60,466 nucleotides of DNA from Mycobacterium europaeum. Its GTDB lineage: Bacteria > Actinomycetota > Actinomycetes > Mycobacteriales > Mycobacteriaceae. Position numbers and translations under genes: made by a program. Under the pieces are notes generated by a model. The model ran no database searches. It was not told the origin of the DNA and saw only the letters and a list, made by a program, of their open reading frames with translations. The stretch spans positions 1 to 60,466 of the forward strand of contig NZ_LQOU01000012.1 in NCBI RefSeq assembly GCF_002102155.1, written 5' to 3'. Shown here one piece after another: positions 49,317 to 59,404 of the stretch. The stretch's first letter is position 1. Every line of letters begins with the position of its first letter.

Positions 49317-50320
49317 CGTTGCCGCTCCTCGGCCCGATGTCGTTGTCGGGCTTCGAACATCCGTGGTTCTTCCTCTTCCTCCTCGTCGTCGTCGGGCTGG
49401 CCGCGCTCTACATCGTGATGCAGTTGGCGCGGCAGCGGCGCATGCTGCGGTTCGCCAACATGGAGCTGCTGGAAAGCGTCGCGCCGGAGCGGCCTCCCCG
49501 CTGGCGGCACCTGCCGGCGATCCTGCTGGTGGCGTCGCTGGTGTTGTTCACGATCGCGATGGCCGGCCCGACGCACGACGTGCGGATCCCGCGCAACCGC
49601 GCGGTGGTGATGCTGGTGATCGACGTGTCGCAGTCGATGCGGGCCACCGACGTGCAGCCGAACCGGATGGCGGCCGCCCAGGATGCGGCCAAGCAGTTCG
49701 CCGACGAGCTGACCCCCGGCATCAACCTCGGGCTGATCGAGTACGCGGGCACCGCGACCGTGCTGGTGCAGCCGACGACCAACCGGGACGCGACGAAGAA
49801 CGCGCTGGACAAGCTGCAGTTCGCCGACCGCACGGCGACCGGCGAAGGCATCTTCACCGCGTTGCAGGCCATCGCCACCGTGGGCGCGGTGATCGGGGGC
49901 GGCGACACGCCGCCGCCGGCGCGCATCGTGTTGTTCTCCGACGGCAAGGAGACGATGCCGACCAATCCGGACAACCCCAAGGGCGCCTTCACCGCCGCGC
50001 GCACCGCCAAGGATCAGGGCGTGCCGATCTCGACGATCTCCTTCGGCACGCCGTACGGCTTCGTCGAGATCAACGACCAGCGCCAGCCGGTGCCCGTCGA
50101 CGACTCGACGATGAAGAAGGTCGCCGAGCTCTCGGGAGGCAGCTGGTACAACGCCGCGAGCCTGGCCGAGCTGAAGGCCGTCTACGCGACGCTGCAGCAG
50201 CAGATCGGCTACGAGACGATCAAAGGCGATGCCAGCATGGGCTGGGTGCGGTTGGGTGCGCTGGTCTTGGCGCTTGCGGCCCTGGCGGCGTTGCTGATCA
50301 ACCGCCGCCTCCCGACCTGA
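49313..50320 (+). CDS. VWA-domain membrane protein (Rv1481-like)
   Basis: A 335-residue protein anchored by two N-terminal helices (residues 17-37 and 61-79) and one C-terminal helix (about 312-330), the BatA/BatB arrangement. The VWA domain between has an intact metal-ion site, DVSQSM with the later TGEGIFTA Thr and FSDGKE Asp. With MoxR1 and the DUF58 protein it forms a Bat-like complex. The GTG start overlaps the DUF58 gene. The length equals Rv1481. Confidence 0.95.
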   Translation: MTLPLLGPMSLSGFEHPWFFLFLLVVVGLAALYIVMQLARQRRMLRFANMELLESVAPERPPRWRHLPAILLVASLVLFTIAMAGPTHDVRIPRNRAVVMLVIDVSQSMRATDVQPNRMAAAQDAAKQFADELTPGINLGLIEYAGTATVLVQPTTNRDATKNALDKLQFADRTATGEGIFTALQAIATVGAVIGGGDTPPPARIVLFSDGKETMPTNPDNPKGAFTAARTAKDQGVPISTISFGTPYGFVEINDQRQPVPVDDSTMKKVAELSGGSWYNAASLAELKAVYATLQQQIGYETIKGDASMGWVRLGALVLALAALAALLINRRLPT

Positions 50321-50382
50321 CGGCTTCTTTTCTCGCGTGCCTGACCTGGCTGCGATGTTCCGCCCCGGATTTCGCAGCCTGG

Positions 50383-51222
50383 TTAAGCTCGCGAGGCCCG
50401 CGCCTCGCGCACCCGGTAGATGACGTCCTGGGGATGATCCTCAGCTACGACCCGGACCACGATCCATCCGAGCCGCTCCAGTTTTTCTAGTCGCCGGATG
50501 TCCTTGACGTACTGGTAGCGGCTCGACCGGTGTTGGTCTCCGTCATACTCGGCGGCGACCTTGAGGTCTTCCCAGCCCATGTCCAAATATGCTTCGGCCC
50601 AACCCCATTCATTGCGGACTGCGATCTGTGTCTGCGGACGCGGAAACCCGGCGCGAATCAACAGCAGGCGCAGCCAGGTCTCCTTGGGTGATTGCGCGCC
50701 GCCATCGACCAGGTCGAGGGCAGCCCTCGCGGCTTTCATACCCCGACCACCCCGGTAGCGCTCGGCCAATCGCTCGACGTCGGCTGGTTTCACATGCGTC
50801 GCCTGAACGAGGGCGTCGACCGCGGCGACGGCCTGGTCCCGGGGAAAGCGACGGGCCAGATCGAGCGCCGTTCGCTCCGGGGAGGTCACCCGCATGCCCT
50901 CCACGATGCACACCTCGTCGGCCTCAATGCGGTCCTCCCAGACCTGGACGCCGGGTTCGCGGCGGGCGTTGGTGTCGATGACGGCGGCGGGAAGACTCGC
51001 ATCGATCCACTTGGCGCCGTGCAGCGCCGAAGCGGAGTAACCGGCCAGAATGCCGCGGCGACGAGAGCGTAGCCACAGCGCTTGGGCACGCAGTCGCGCG
51101 GTGAGCTCTGCATCACGCGCCACGTAGACGTCTTTGTGCAGGGCGACGTACCGACTGCGCAGCCGATAGGGCGTCAGCAAGCCGGCAGCCAGGGCCTCGC
51201 TGCCCAGGAAGGCGTCTGTCAT
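50383..51222 (-). CDS. DUF559-type nuclease-fold protein with AbiEi-like N-terminus
   Basis: A 279-residue protein of a family that has many copies in mycobacteria. Residues 1-60 resemble the AbiEi antitoxin-type winged helix (GLLTPYRLRSRYVALHKDVYV). The C-terminal part has the Vsr/DUF559 restriction-fold core: LDMGWEDLKVAAEYDGDQHR with the acidic residues and KDIRRLEKLERLGWIVVRV. Whether it cuts DNA is unknown. It lies between the MoxR cluster and fabG1 on the opposite strand, at the place of Rv1482c. Confidence 0.78.
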   Translation of the reverse strand: MTDAFLGSEALAAGLLTPYRLRSRYVALHKDVYVARDAELTARLRAQALWLRSRRRGILAGYSASALHGAKWIDASLPAAVIDTNARREPGVQVWEDRIEADEVCIVEGMRVTSPERTALDLARRFPRDQAVAAVDALVQATHVKPADVERLAERYRGGRGMKAARAALDLVDGGAQSPKETWLRLLLIRAGFPRPQTQIAVRNEWGWAEAYLDMGWEDLKVAAEYDGDQHRSSRYQYVKDIRRLEKLERLGWIVVRVVAEDHPQDVIYRVREARASRA

Positions 51223-51302
51223 GGCGGAAGTGTGCCGACGACCACCGACAACGCGCGTGAGCGCGAAAGGGGGGACATTACGGGAGGCGCAACCCGAGGC
51301 GA

Positions 51303-52939
<1,637 letters not shown>

Positions 52940-52961
52940 AAGCGGAATTGCTCTAGCCCCA

Positions 52962-53978
52962 ATGGAATTCGACGCCGTCCTGCTGCTGTCCTTCGGCGGT
53001 CCGCAGGGCCCCGAGCAAGTGCGGCCGTTCCTGGAGAACGTCACCCGCGGGCGCAACGTGCCCCCCGAGCGCCTGGACGACGTCGCGCAGCATTACCTGC
53101 ATTTCGGCGGGGTATCGCCGATCAACGGCATCAACCGCGCCCTGATCGCCGAGCTCGAGGCGGTGCAGGGCCTGCCGGTCTACTTCGGCAACCGCAACTG
53201 GGAGCCCTACGTCGAAGACACCGTGAAGACCATGCGCGACAACGGTGTTCGTCGTGCCGCGGTGTTCACTACGTCGGCGTGGAGCGGCTACTCGAGCTGC
53301 ACGCAGTACACCGAGGACATCGGTAGGGCGCGAACGGCGGCGGGGCCCGAGGCGCCCGAGTTGGTGAAGCTGCGGCCCTACTTCGACCACCCGCTCTTCG
53401 TCGAGATGTTCGCGGGCGCGGTCACGGCCGCGGCCGAGAAGATGCCCGCCGGCGCCCGGCTGGTATTCACCGCGCACTCGGTCCCGGTGGCCGCGGATCA
53501 GCGTCTCGGCCCACGGCTCTATAGCCGTCAAGTCGCTTATGCCACAAGGCTTGTCGCGGCCGCGGCGGGTTACGCCGATTACGATCTGGCCTGGCAGTCG
53601 CGTTCGGGTCCGCCGCAGGTGCCGTGGCTGGAGCCCAGCGTCGAGGACCACCTCGCCGCGCTGGCCGCGTCGGGCACCGAGGCGGTCATCGTCTGTCCGA
53701 TCGGGTTCGTCGCCGACCACATCGAGGTGGTGTGGGATCTCGACGAGGAGTTGCGCACCCAGGCCGACGCGGCCGGGCTGGCGTTCGCGCGGGCCGCCAC
53801 GCCCAACGCCGACCGGCGATTCGCCCGGCTGGCCGCCGATCTGATCGACGAACTGCGCACCGGCCGAGAGCCGGCCCGGGTGGCCGGCCCGGACCCGGTG
53901 CCCGGCTGTCTGGCCAGTGTCGACGGCGCGCCGTGCCGGCCACCGCACTGCGCGCGGGAAGAACGCAGCGGCGAGTAA
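52962..53978 (+). CDS. hemH: Ferrochelatase (coproporphyrin type)
   Basis: Inserts Fe2+ into the porphyrin; in actinobacteria the substrate is coproporphyrin III, so the modern name is CpfC. The 338-residue protein has the family part [30 protein letters not shown] with the catalytic His, and [19 protein letters not shown]. Three C-terminal cysteines ([15 protein letters not shown]), with the Cys of SSCTQY, would hold a [2Fe-2S] cluster, as known for Mtb. The ATG 52962 follows inhA by 22 bp, as Rv1484-Rv1485. Confidence 0.96.
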   Translation: MEFDAVLLLSFGGPQGPEQVRPFLENVTRGRNVPPERLDDVAQHYLHFGGVSPINGINRALIAELEAVQGLPVYFGNRNWEPYVEDTVKTMRDNGVRRAAVFTTSAWSGYSSCTQYTEDIGRARTAAGPEAPELVKLRPYFDHPLFVEMFAGAVTAAAEKMPAGARLVFTAHSVPVAADQRLGPRLYSRQVAYATRLVAAAAGYADYDLAWQSRSGPPQVPWLEPSVEDHLAALAASGTEAVIVCPIGFVADHIEVVWDLDEELRTQADAAGLAFARAATPNADRRFARLAADLIDELRTGREPARVAGPDPVPGCLASVDGAPCRPPHCAREERSGE

Positions 53979-54118
53979 TCGGGATACGCGGCGGGGTGGC
54001 GGTGCCGAGTTCGATACGACCGCACAAAGCGGTAACTCCCTGACACCGGGCCGCGCTTCCGTGGCCGGCACCTCAGCAGCGAGGCCTCAGTCGAGCGTCT
54101 TTTGCGGCAGCGGCGCTC

Positions 54119-54811
54119 TCACCTGCGGATGAGGTATCCATTGGGCGCCAGCGTCCACCCAAATTTGTTCTCACGCACACAGTCGTGGTCGTAATCGTTT
54201 GGGAACTCCTGCTCGTACGCTTCGATGGCCTCGTATGGGCCCGGGCCAAATCCGGGCATGATCGGATGTCCGTTCACGCAGGAATCTTCCACCACAAGAT
54301 AGTCGCCGGCGGATAGCAGCGGCCGCAGTAGTTTCATCTCGGCGAGTACATGATCCTTTGAGTGGTCGCTATCCAGGATTGCAAAGACCTTGCCCGGGAA
54401 CTCGGCTTTCAGCTGGCGAATACGCTCCCCGATGGCGGGCTCCGTAGACGACGATTCAACGAACTCGATCTCGGGGTAGCGGCGAGCTGCAGGATCAAGA
54501 CCGCCGCAGGAAATATCCACCGACAAGACTTTGAACGGTCGATCAATTAGACGCAGAATACTGGCGTAAAACACAGCCGAGCCGCCGTAACGTGTGCCGA
54601 ATTCAACCACCAGCGATGGCTTGAGATCGAATAGGATCTCTTGGTAGTTCCACAGGTCGGTGACCGACTTCCAGCAGCTGATGCCCAGCCACGTGGTCCG
54701 CTGCCACACCAGATTACCGAAATACCACTTCAGGTATTCTTCAGCTGCCTCACCGGATGGTCGGCGGAGCCGCGTCACGAGGAAGCTGACCTTCTCCCGC
54801 CAGTCCGTCAT
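54119..54811 (-). CDS. CmcI/rhamnosyl O-methyltransferase-family protein
   Basis: A 230-residue SAM-dependent methyltransferase of the cephalosporin hydroxylase (CmcI) family. The SAM motif is SLVVEFGTRYGGSAVFYASI, followed by DISCGGLDPAARR and the metal-binding KVFAILDSDHSKDHVLAEM with VVEDSCVNGHPIMPGFGPGP. The family includes Mtb Rv2959c, which methylates a rhamnose of phenolic glycolipid, so a sugar O-methyltransferase for a surface glycolipid is a reasonable guess. Sampled lines are 53-57% GC against high-60s nearby, and no gene is known to me here in Mtb, so transfer is likely. The start is ATG 54811, with no strong ribosome site. Confidence 0.82.
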   Translation of the reverse strand: MTDWREKVSFLVTRLRRPSGEAAEEYLKWYFGNLVWQRTTWLGISCWKSVTDLWNYQEILFDLKPSLVVEFGTRYGGSAVFYASILRLIDRPFKVLSVDISCGGLDPAARRYPEIEFVESSSTEPAIGERIRQLKAEFPGKVFAILDSDHSKDHVLAEMKLLRPLLSAGDYLVVEDSCVNGHPIMPGFGPGPYEAIEAYEQEFPNDYDHDCVRENKFGWTLAPNGYLIRR

Positions 54812-54822
54812 CGCTTTTGCTT

Positions 54823-54850
54823 ATCACAAGAATTCTCGCCGTGTTGTGAT
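54823..54850. promoter_or_regulatory. Dyad ATCACAA-N14-TTGTGAT upstream of the methyltransferase
   Basis: Perfect 7-bp arms at 54823-54829 and 54844-54850, 12-39 bp before the methyltransferase ATG. The surrounding DNA is AT-rich. It fits an operator or a leader hairpin. The TTGTGAT arms are CRP-like in base content, but the 14-bp spacer is too long for CRP. Confidence 0.4.
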
Positions 54851-54895
54851 TTTCTTTACTTATCGCGAGACCGGCCCTATCGGAGGCAGGTGATA

Positions 54896-55207
54896 ATGAC
54901 TGTTCCGACCAAGCACTGGGGACCTCGAAATTGGCTGGGAGCCTTGGTGCCTCGTCGCTACGATCGTAAACGCCGCGTAGCCGGGCGAAGCTGGTCGCCA
55001 CCTCTCCAAGGCAAGGCGCGACGAGGCCTAGTCAGCCCACGCCGAGTGCAGGATCGCGGTGACGGCGGCCATCCGCGCCGAACGCACCACGGCGGTCAGT
55101 GGCCGCAGCGCGTCGCCGGCGATGCGCGCCTCCGAGGACGATTGCGTCCCGAACGGCTCGGGGCCGGCGACGATGGGCGCGGCGAAACGCTCCGGCGAGT
55201 CGGCTGA
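54896..55207 (+). other. Possible gene remnant in the low-GC island
   Basis: ATG 54896 has a strong CGGAGG site ten bases before and reads MTVPTKHWGPRNWLGALVPR then continues about 40 plausible residues. After about 55020 the frame is Arg/Gly-rich sequence antisense to the Rv1486c-like gene. It looks like the start of a gene whose body was lost. I cannot name the family. Confidence 0.3.
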
Positions 55208-55954
55208 GCGGCTGAGCCCGGAGCTGACCGCGATGATCGCGTCGACGTGCGCGGCGTTCTCCAGCACCCGCAGCGCGCGGGTCGGCGCGTGGTCGGGAAC
55301 CCGGTGCTGCCGTGCGGATTCCAGCAGTTGCTCGACGAGGCCCCGGGGGTCGTCGACGTCGGTCGCGGCCGACCCCAGCCCGATGGCGCCCAGCGCGTCC
55401 GCGGCCGACCGCACCGCCGACCGCAGCGTGTATTCGGCATCGCCGAGCTCGTAGTGATCGAGCACCGGCACGCCCGGCAGCGAGTACACCGTCCAGGCCA
55501 GCGCGTACGGCTCGGGGAAGTCGTCCGGCTCATCGTCGTAGGAGAACTCGGGAACCAGCCCGACGGCGGTGGCGGGATTGGCCGGGTTGGCGATGATGAT
55601 CGCCTCGCCCGCGGCCAGGGCGTCACGTTCGAACTGCGTTCCGGGGGCGAGCCCGCGCACGTCGCCGGGCACGGGCAAAAGCACGTTGATCGTTCCGCGC
55701 AGCGGGCCCGGGCCGCCCGGAGTGGGCGACGGCCGGCCAACCGCGGCGCGCAGCGTCTGCAGCAGCGTCACCGTCCCGGCGTCGTGCACATCGGGCCACG
55801 GCAGCCCGGTATGGCCCGCGGCGACCGCATCATACGCGGTGACCGATTGCTTTGGCGCCCATAGCGATAACGCGTCCAAGACGTCGTCGGGCGCGGCCTT
55901 GCCCGCGAGCCAGGCATTGGCCCACAGGGACAGCGAGACACTGGGACACCACAC
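55028..55954 (-). CDS. Conserved mycobacterial protein of unknown function (Rv1486c-like)
   Basis: A 308-residue protein beginning [20 protein letters not shown]. It has no signal peptide or membrane segment and no motif I can tie to a reaction. Residues 15-130 are mixed alpha/beta with [20 protein letters not shown] and [17 protein letters not shown], and the C-terminal third is helical. GTG 55954 was chosen; an in-frame ATG at 55996 would run toward the divergent nfeD gene. The same order (Rv1486c then Rv1487-1489) occurs in Mtb. Confidence 0.82.
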   Translation of the reverse strand: MWCPSVSLSLWANAWLAGKAAPDDVLDALSLWAPKQSVTAYDAVAAGHTGLPWPDVHDAGTVTLLQTLRAAVGRPSPTPGGPGPLRGTINVLLPVPGDVRGLAPGTQFERDALAAGEAIIIANPANPATAVGLVPEFSYDDEPDDFPEPYALAWTVYSLPGVPVLDHYELGDAEYTLRSAVRSAADALGAIGLGSAATDVDDPRGLVEQLLESARQHRVPDHAPTRALRVLENAAHVDAIIAVSSGLSRSADSPERFAAPIVAGPEPFGTQSSSEARIAGDALRPLTAVVRSARMAAVTAILHSAWAD

Positions 55955-56011
55955 GATTCCGCAGTGTAGTTGTTTTGTCCGGCAAAGGCCGATCACGCGT
56001 ATTCTGGCCGC

Positions 56012-56449
56012 ATGCCCGCGGCGGTGCTTTGGCTAATATTCGCGCTGGTGCTGGCCGGTGCCGAAGCGCTCACCGGCCATCTGTTCCTGGTGATGCTGGG
56101 CGGCGGCGCGCTGGCCGCGGCGGTGACCAGCTGGCTGACGAACTGGCCGGTGTGGGCGAACGGGACGGTGTTCTTGATCGTCTCGGTGCTGCTGCTGGTG
56201 CTGGTCCGGCCCCCACTGCGGCGGCGCCTGACGCCCGCCCAGATACTGCAGACCGGCATCGAGGCGCTGGAGGGCAAGAAAGCGCTGGTGCTCGAGCGGA
56301 TCAGCCGCGACGATGGCCGGGTGAAGCTCGACGGCGAGGTGTGGACGGCGCGTCCGCTCAACGAGGACGACATCTACGAACCGGGGGAGGCGGTGACCGT
56401 CATGCACATTGACGGCGCTACGGCGGTGGTCTTCAAGAGCGGTCTGTGA
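56012..56449 (+). CDS. NfeD-like membrane protein (Rv1487-like)
   Basis: A 145-residue short NfeD protein: two or three N-terminal helices ([18 protein letters not shown], then [18 protein letters not shown] and [16 protein letters not shown]), and a C-terminal OB-fold ([19 protein letters not shown], then [20 protein letters not shown]). It pairs with the stomatin gene 36 bp on, the usual NfeD-SPFH partnership for membrane-domain quality control. ATG 56012 gives the normal family length. Confidence 0.92.
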   Translation: MPAAVLWLIFALVLAGAEALTGHLFLVMLGGGALAAAVTSWLTNWPVWANGTVFLIVSVLLLVLVRPPLRRRLTPAQILQTGIEALEGKKALVLERISRDDGRVKLDGEVWTARPLNEDDIYEPGEAVTVMHIDGATAVVFKSGL

Positions 56450-56485
56450 AGGCCGCGAGAGGCGCTGTGAGAGAAAGGAACTCGC

Positions 56486-57634
56486 GTGCAAGGTGCGGTT
56501 GCTGGTTTGGTGTTGTTGGCGGTCTTGGTGATATTCGCCATCGTTGTGGTGGCCAAGTCGGTTGCGCTGATCCCGCAGGCGGAGGCCGCGGTGATCGAAC
56601 GGCTGGGCCGCTATAGCCGGACGGTCAGTGGTCAGCTGACGTTGTTGGTGCCGTTCATCGACCGGGTGCGCGCCCGGGTGGACCTGCGTGAGCGGGTGGT
56701 GTCGTTCCCGCCGCAGCCGGTGATCACCGAGGACAACCTGACCCTCAACATCGACACGGTGGTCTACTTCCAGGTCACCGTCCCGCAGGCGGCCGTCTAC
56801 GAGATCAGTAACTACATCGTCGGCGTGGAGCAGCTGACCACTACCACGCTGCGCAACGTGGTGGGCGGCATGACGCTGGAGCAGACGCTGACCTCGCGCG
56901 ACCAGATCAACGGTCAATTGCGCGGTGTGCTCGACGAGGCGACCGGCCGCTGGGGCCTGCGGGTCGCCCGGGTCGAGCTGCGCAGCATCGACCCGCCGCC
57001 GTCGATCCAGGCCTCGATGGAAAAGCAGATGAAGGCCGACCGCGAGAAGCGGGCGATGATCCTGACCGCGGAAGGGAACCGGCAGGCTGCGATCACCCAG
57101 GCCGAAGGTGCCAAGCAGGCGCAGATCCTGGCCGCCGAGGGTGCCAAGCAGGCCGCGATCCTGGCCGCCGAGGCCGACCGGCAGTCCCGCATGCTGCGCG
57201 CACAGGGTGAGCGCGCCGCGGCCTACCTGCGGGCGCAGGGGCAGGCCAAGGCCATCGAGAAGACGTTCGCCGCGATCAAGGCCGGCCGGCCGACCCCGGA
57301 GATGCTGGCCTACCAGTACCTGCAGACCCTGCCGGAGATGGCGCGCGGTGACGCCAACAAGGTGTGGGTGGTGCCGAGCGACTTCAATGCGGCCCTGCAG
57401 GGGTTCACCAGGATGCTGGGCACCCCGGGCCAGGACGGGGTGTTCCGGTTCGAGCCCTCCCCGGTCGACGACACACCCCAACACGCCGCCGAATCCGACG
57501 ACGCGGACGTCGCCGACTGGTTCTCCACCGAGACCGATCCCGCGATCGCCCAGGCGGTGGCCAAGGCCGAAGCGAGCGCCCGCCAGCCGGTCGACGGCAC
57601 ACCGCCGGGGACGCCGCCGCAGTTGGCCCAATAG
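56486..57634 (+). CDS. SPFH/stomatin-like protein (Rv1488-like)
   Basis: A 382-residue membrane protein with one N-terminal helix (VAGLVLLAVLVIFAIVVVAK) and an SPFH domain (residues 28-190) containing VIERLGRYSRTVSGQLTLLVPFID and the stomatin pattern LRNVVGGMTLEQTLTSRDQIN. Then a long Ala/Glu/Gln coiled coil with repeats of AEGAKQAxILAAE (residues 190-255) drives oligomerisation. The C-terminal 60 residues are acidic and disordered. The start is GTG 56486 after GAAAGGAA. It works with the adjacent NfeD protein. Confidence 0.95.
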   Translation: MQGAVAGLVLLAVLVIFAIVVVAKSVALIPQAEAAVIERLGRYSRTVSGQLTLLVPFIDRVRARVDLRERVVSFPPQPVITEDNLTLNIDTVVYFQVTVPQAAVYEISNYIVGVEQLTTTTLRNVVGGMTLEQTLTSRDQINGQLRGVLDEATGRWGLRVARVELRSIDPPPSIQASMEKQMKADREKRAMILTAEGNRQAAITQAEGAKQAQILAAEGAKQAAILAAEADRQSRMLRAQGERAAAYLRAQGQAKAIEKTFAAIKAGRPTPEMLAYQYLQTLPEMARGDANKVWVVPSDFNAALQGFTRMLGTPGQDGVFRFEPSPVDDTPQHAAESDDADVADWFSTETDPAIAQAVAKAEASARQPVDGTPPGTPPQLAQ

Positions 57635-57643
57635 GATTGCCGC

Positions 57644-58000
57644 ATGAGCCTTTTCACTTCGCGCAAGACCTACGTGGCGCTCGGCGCCTTCCACGCCGTG
57701 GACGCGGTGCTATGCGGTGTCCAGGTCGCTCCGATCAAGAAGGTCCTGGACGACGTGGGTCTGCCGGAGAACGTGCGGCCGGTGCTGCCGGTGGTGAAGG
57801 GCGCCGCCGCCGTGGGATTGCTGTCGGTCACCCGCTTCCCGGCCCTGGCGCGGCTGACGACGGCGATGCTGACGATCTATTTCGTCGTGGCGCTCGGCGC
57901 GCACATCCGGGTCCGCGACAAAGTGGTCAACGCCCTGCCGGCGGCGATGTTCCTGGCCACCTTCGCCGTGATGACGGCCCAGGGGCCCGACCGCAGCTAG
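57644..58000 (+). CDS. DoxX-like small membrane protein (Rv1489-like)
   Basis: A 118-residue protein with about four hydrophobic segments, including ALGAFHAVDAVLCGV and MLTIYFVVALGAHIRVRDK, resembling the DoxX/SURF4-like family. The function is not known. It starts nine bases after the stomatin gene and is probably in the same operon. Its TAG overlaps the stop of the convergent oxidoreductase gene. Confidence 0.85.
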   Translation: MSLFTSRKTYVALGAFHAVDAVLCGVQVAPIKKVLDDVGLPENVRPVLPVVKGAAAVGLLSVTRFPALARLTTAMLTIYFVVALGAHIRVRDKVVNALPAAMFLATFAVMTAQGPDRS

Positions 58001-58479
58001 TCCAGGCGCAACTCGACCAGCGGCAGCGGGGTGTCGGTCTCGGTGATCGGAACGCCGAGCGTTTCCTCCAGCACCGGCCGCATCTGCTCCCACGCTCTGC
58101 GATGACGGCTGACGTAGGCGGACAGGGCGCGGTCCGCCTCGTCTTGGGGCAGTACCCGAGCCGTGCCGCGCCGCGGCGGGTGGCCGCCGACGTAGACGCG
58201 CACGCGCGGGTCCGCCTGAACGTTGCGAAACCACTGCGCCTTTCGGCCGAAGCCGGAAGCGACGACGTAGGTGTCGGGCGACGGGTGACCGACGACCTCC
58301 AGCACCACGTAGCGCGGTGTGCCGGACTTGCGGCCGGTGTGCTCGAGCATCAGCATGCGGGATCCGAACAGCGCGCCCGCGCGGGCCTTGTAAAGCCAGA
58401 TCGGTGCGCGCATGAGTCGGCGCGACCGCAGCACGCGTGCGCCGGCGCTGGGCAGAAAAGACCTTCGTTGCCCGGGCAT
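57997..58479 (-). CDS. F420/deazaflavin-dependent nitroreductase-family protein
   Basis: A 160-residue split-barrel protein of the Ddn (DUF385) family, which uses reduced F420 to act on quinones and other compounds. The pattern LEHTGRKSGTPRYVVLEVVG, VVASGFGRKAQWFRNVQADP and VRVYVGGHPPRRGTARV is typical. ATG 58479 overlaps the stop of the upstream proline-rich gene (ATGA), showing one operon with the two proline-rich proteins. Longer in-frame starts would lie inside that gene. Confidence 0.88.
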   Translation of the reverse strand: MPGQRRSFLPSAGARVLRSRRLMRAPIWLYKARAGALFGSRMLMLEHTGRKSGTPRYVVLEVVGHPSPDTYVVASGFGRKAQWFRNVQADPRVRVYVGGHPPRRGTARVLPQDEADRALSAYVSRHRRAWEQMRPVLEETLGVPITETDTPLPLVELRLD

Positions 58480-58736
58480 CAGGCGTGCGGCAACGGCGGC
58501 GCGGGCATGACGGCCGGCGCGGATGTGGGTGCCGGCGGCGACGGGTAGACGCATCCGCCCCCCGACTGCGAGGACAGCGGTGGCGGATATGGCGGCGGGG
58601 GAAGCTCGACCCGCACCGTCCAGACCAGCCCGGTGATCGCGAAGGTGGCGAGCGCGCCGAGCAGCAGGCCGACCAGGCCGGCGATGGCGGCGACGCCCGC
58701 CGGGAAGCGGCGGGTTCCCAGGTTGTCCGTGGTCAT
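58479..58736 (-). CDS. Small proline-rich single-TM protein B
   Basis: An 85-residue protein: a short cytosolic start MTTDNLGTRRFPAG, one helix (VAAIAGLVGLLLGALATFAI), then an extracytoplasmic Pro-rich tail (VELPPPPYPPPLSS, then CVYPSPPAPTSAPAV) with a single Cys. It is a paralogue of the next gene upstream in the operon. The function is unknown. Two hairpins separate it from that gene. ATG 58736 matches the paralogue's MTTN/D start; a Met four codons earlier is possible. Confidence 0.75.
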   Translation of the reverse strand: MTTDNLGTRRFPAGVAAIAGLVGLLLGALATFAITGLVWTVRVELPPPPYPPPLSSQSGGGCVYPSPPAPTSAPAVMPAPPLPHA

Positions 58737-58753
58737 GCGGCTCCCCATGGTCG

Positions 58754-58772
58754 TCGGATGTCGGTCATCCGA
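58754..58772 (-). promoter_or_regulatory. Hairpin TCGGATG-N5-CATCCGA before small protein B
   Basis: A perfect 7-bp stem with loop TCGGT, 17 bp before the ATG at 58736 on the minus strand. With the larger hairpin at 58792-58830, it may tune expression between the two proline-rich genes. Confidence 0.4.
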
Positions 58773-58791
58773 GACGCTACTGGCGCGACGG

Positions 58792-58830
58792 CTGCCGCCG
58801 TCACGATTTGGGGGATCGTGACGGCGGCAG
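58792..58830 (-). terminator. Strong hairpin, 16-bp perfect stem with 7-nt loop
   Basis: CTGCCGCCGTCACGAT (58792-58807) pairs fully with 58815-58830. On the minus strand it begins six bases after the stop of the proline-rich protein A gene. No U tract follows, as is common for mycobacterial hairpins. It may cause partial termination or stabilise the upstream mRNA. Confidence 0.7.
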
Positions 58831-58835
58831 GACGG

Positions 58836-59210
58836 TCAGCTGTGCGGAGCCGGTGGTGGCGGGGGCACCTCGCCGGGCGGCGACGGCCAGGCGCCGTGCG
58901 GCGGGCCGGGTGGGCCGGGTGGTGGCGCGAACCCGAAACCTCCCATGGGTCCGCCCATCGGCGGGGGAGGTGGTCCGTGCTGCAGCGCCATCATCGGCGG
59001 CGGCCCGGGCGGCGGCGGTGGCCCGGGTGGGCCGACGCTGACGATCCAGGCGAAGGCGATCGCCGCGATGGTGCCGGCCGCGCCGAGCAGCACGCCCGCC
59101 AGCCCGGCGCCGACCACCACCCCGGTGGAGTGGCGGCGGGGCTCACCTGGTCGAGGGGCGGCCGGTGGCGGGGCGGGCGTCGGGGTGTCGATGTCGTCGT
59201 TTGTGGTCAT
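58836..59210 (-). CDS. Proline-rich single-TM protein A
   Basis: A 124-residue protein: cytosolic N-terminus MTTNDDIDTPTPAPPPAAPR, one helix (GVVVGAGLAGVLLGAAGTIA, continuing AIAFAWIV), then a Gly/Pro/Met tail outside (GPPPPPGPPPMM, PMGGPMGG). It is a paralogue of protein B. ATG 59210 lies two bases after the predicted transcript start from the TACCGT box (59224-59219). A pair of CTTCAG repeats precedes that box. It is divergent from a response regulator that likely controls it. Confidence 0.75.
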   Translation of the reverse strand: MTTNDDIDTPTPAPPPAAPRPGEPRRHSTGVVVGAGLAGVLLGAAGTIAAIAFAWIVSVGPPGPPPPPGPPPMMALQHGPPPPPMGGPMGGFGFAPPPGPPGPPHGAWPSPPGEVPPPPPAPHS

Positions 59211-59234
59211 GGCACCGGACGGTAGGAGCCGGAA

Positions 59235-59251
59235 CTGAAGCGGACCTGAAG
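59235..59251 (-). promoter_or_regulatory. Response-regulator-type direct repeat before protein A
   Basis: On the minus strand the site reads CTTCAG-GTCCG-CTTCAG, an 11-bp period. It ends ten bases before the -10 TACCGT (59224-59219) and covers -39 to -23 of the predicted start 59212. Spacing is identical to the site at 59365-59381. Confidence 0.7.
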
Positions 59252-59364
59252 AAACTGGGGCCCCGTGGGTCACTCCTGCCACCAGCGGTAGTGAGCGGCG
59301 TTGCACTTGAGCACATCCCGACGTTCTCGTGACGGCTGAGGCTCCCGACATAGCTGCGCCGCCG

Positions 59365-59381
59365 CTTCAGGTTGGTTTCAG
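59365..59381 (+). promoter_or_regulatory. Response-regulator-type direct repeat before the regulator gene
   Basis: CTTCAG-GTTGG-TTTCAG with an 11-bp period, ten bases before the -10 GACAAT (59392-59397). It covers -39 to -23 of the predicted start 59404, next to the ATG 59405. Suggests autoactivation by an OmpR-type dimer. Confidence 0.7.
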
Positions 59382-59404
59382 CACCGCCGCCGACAATGGG
59401 AGGC

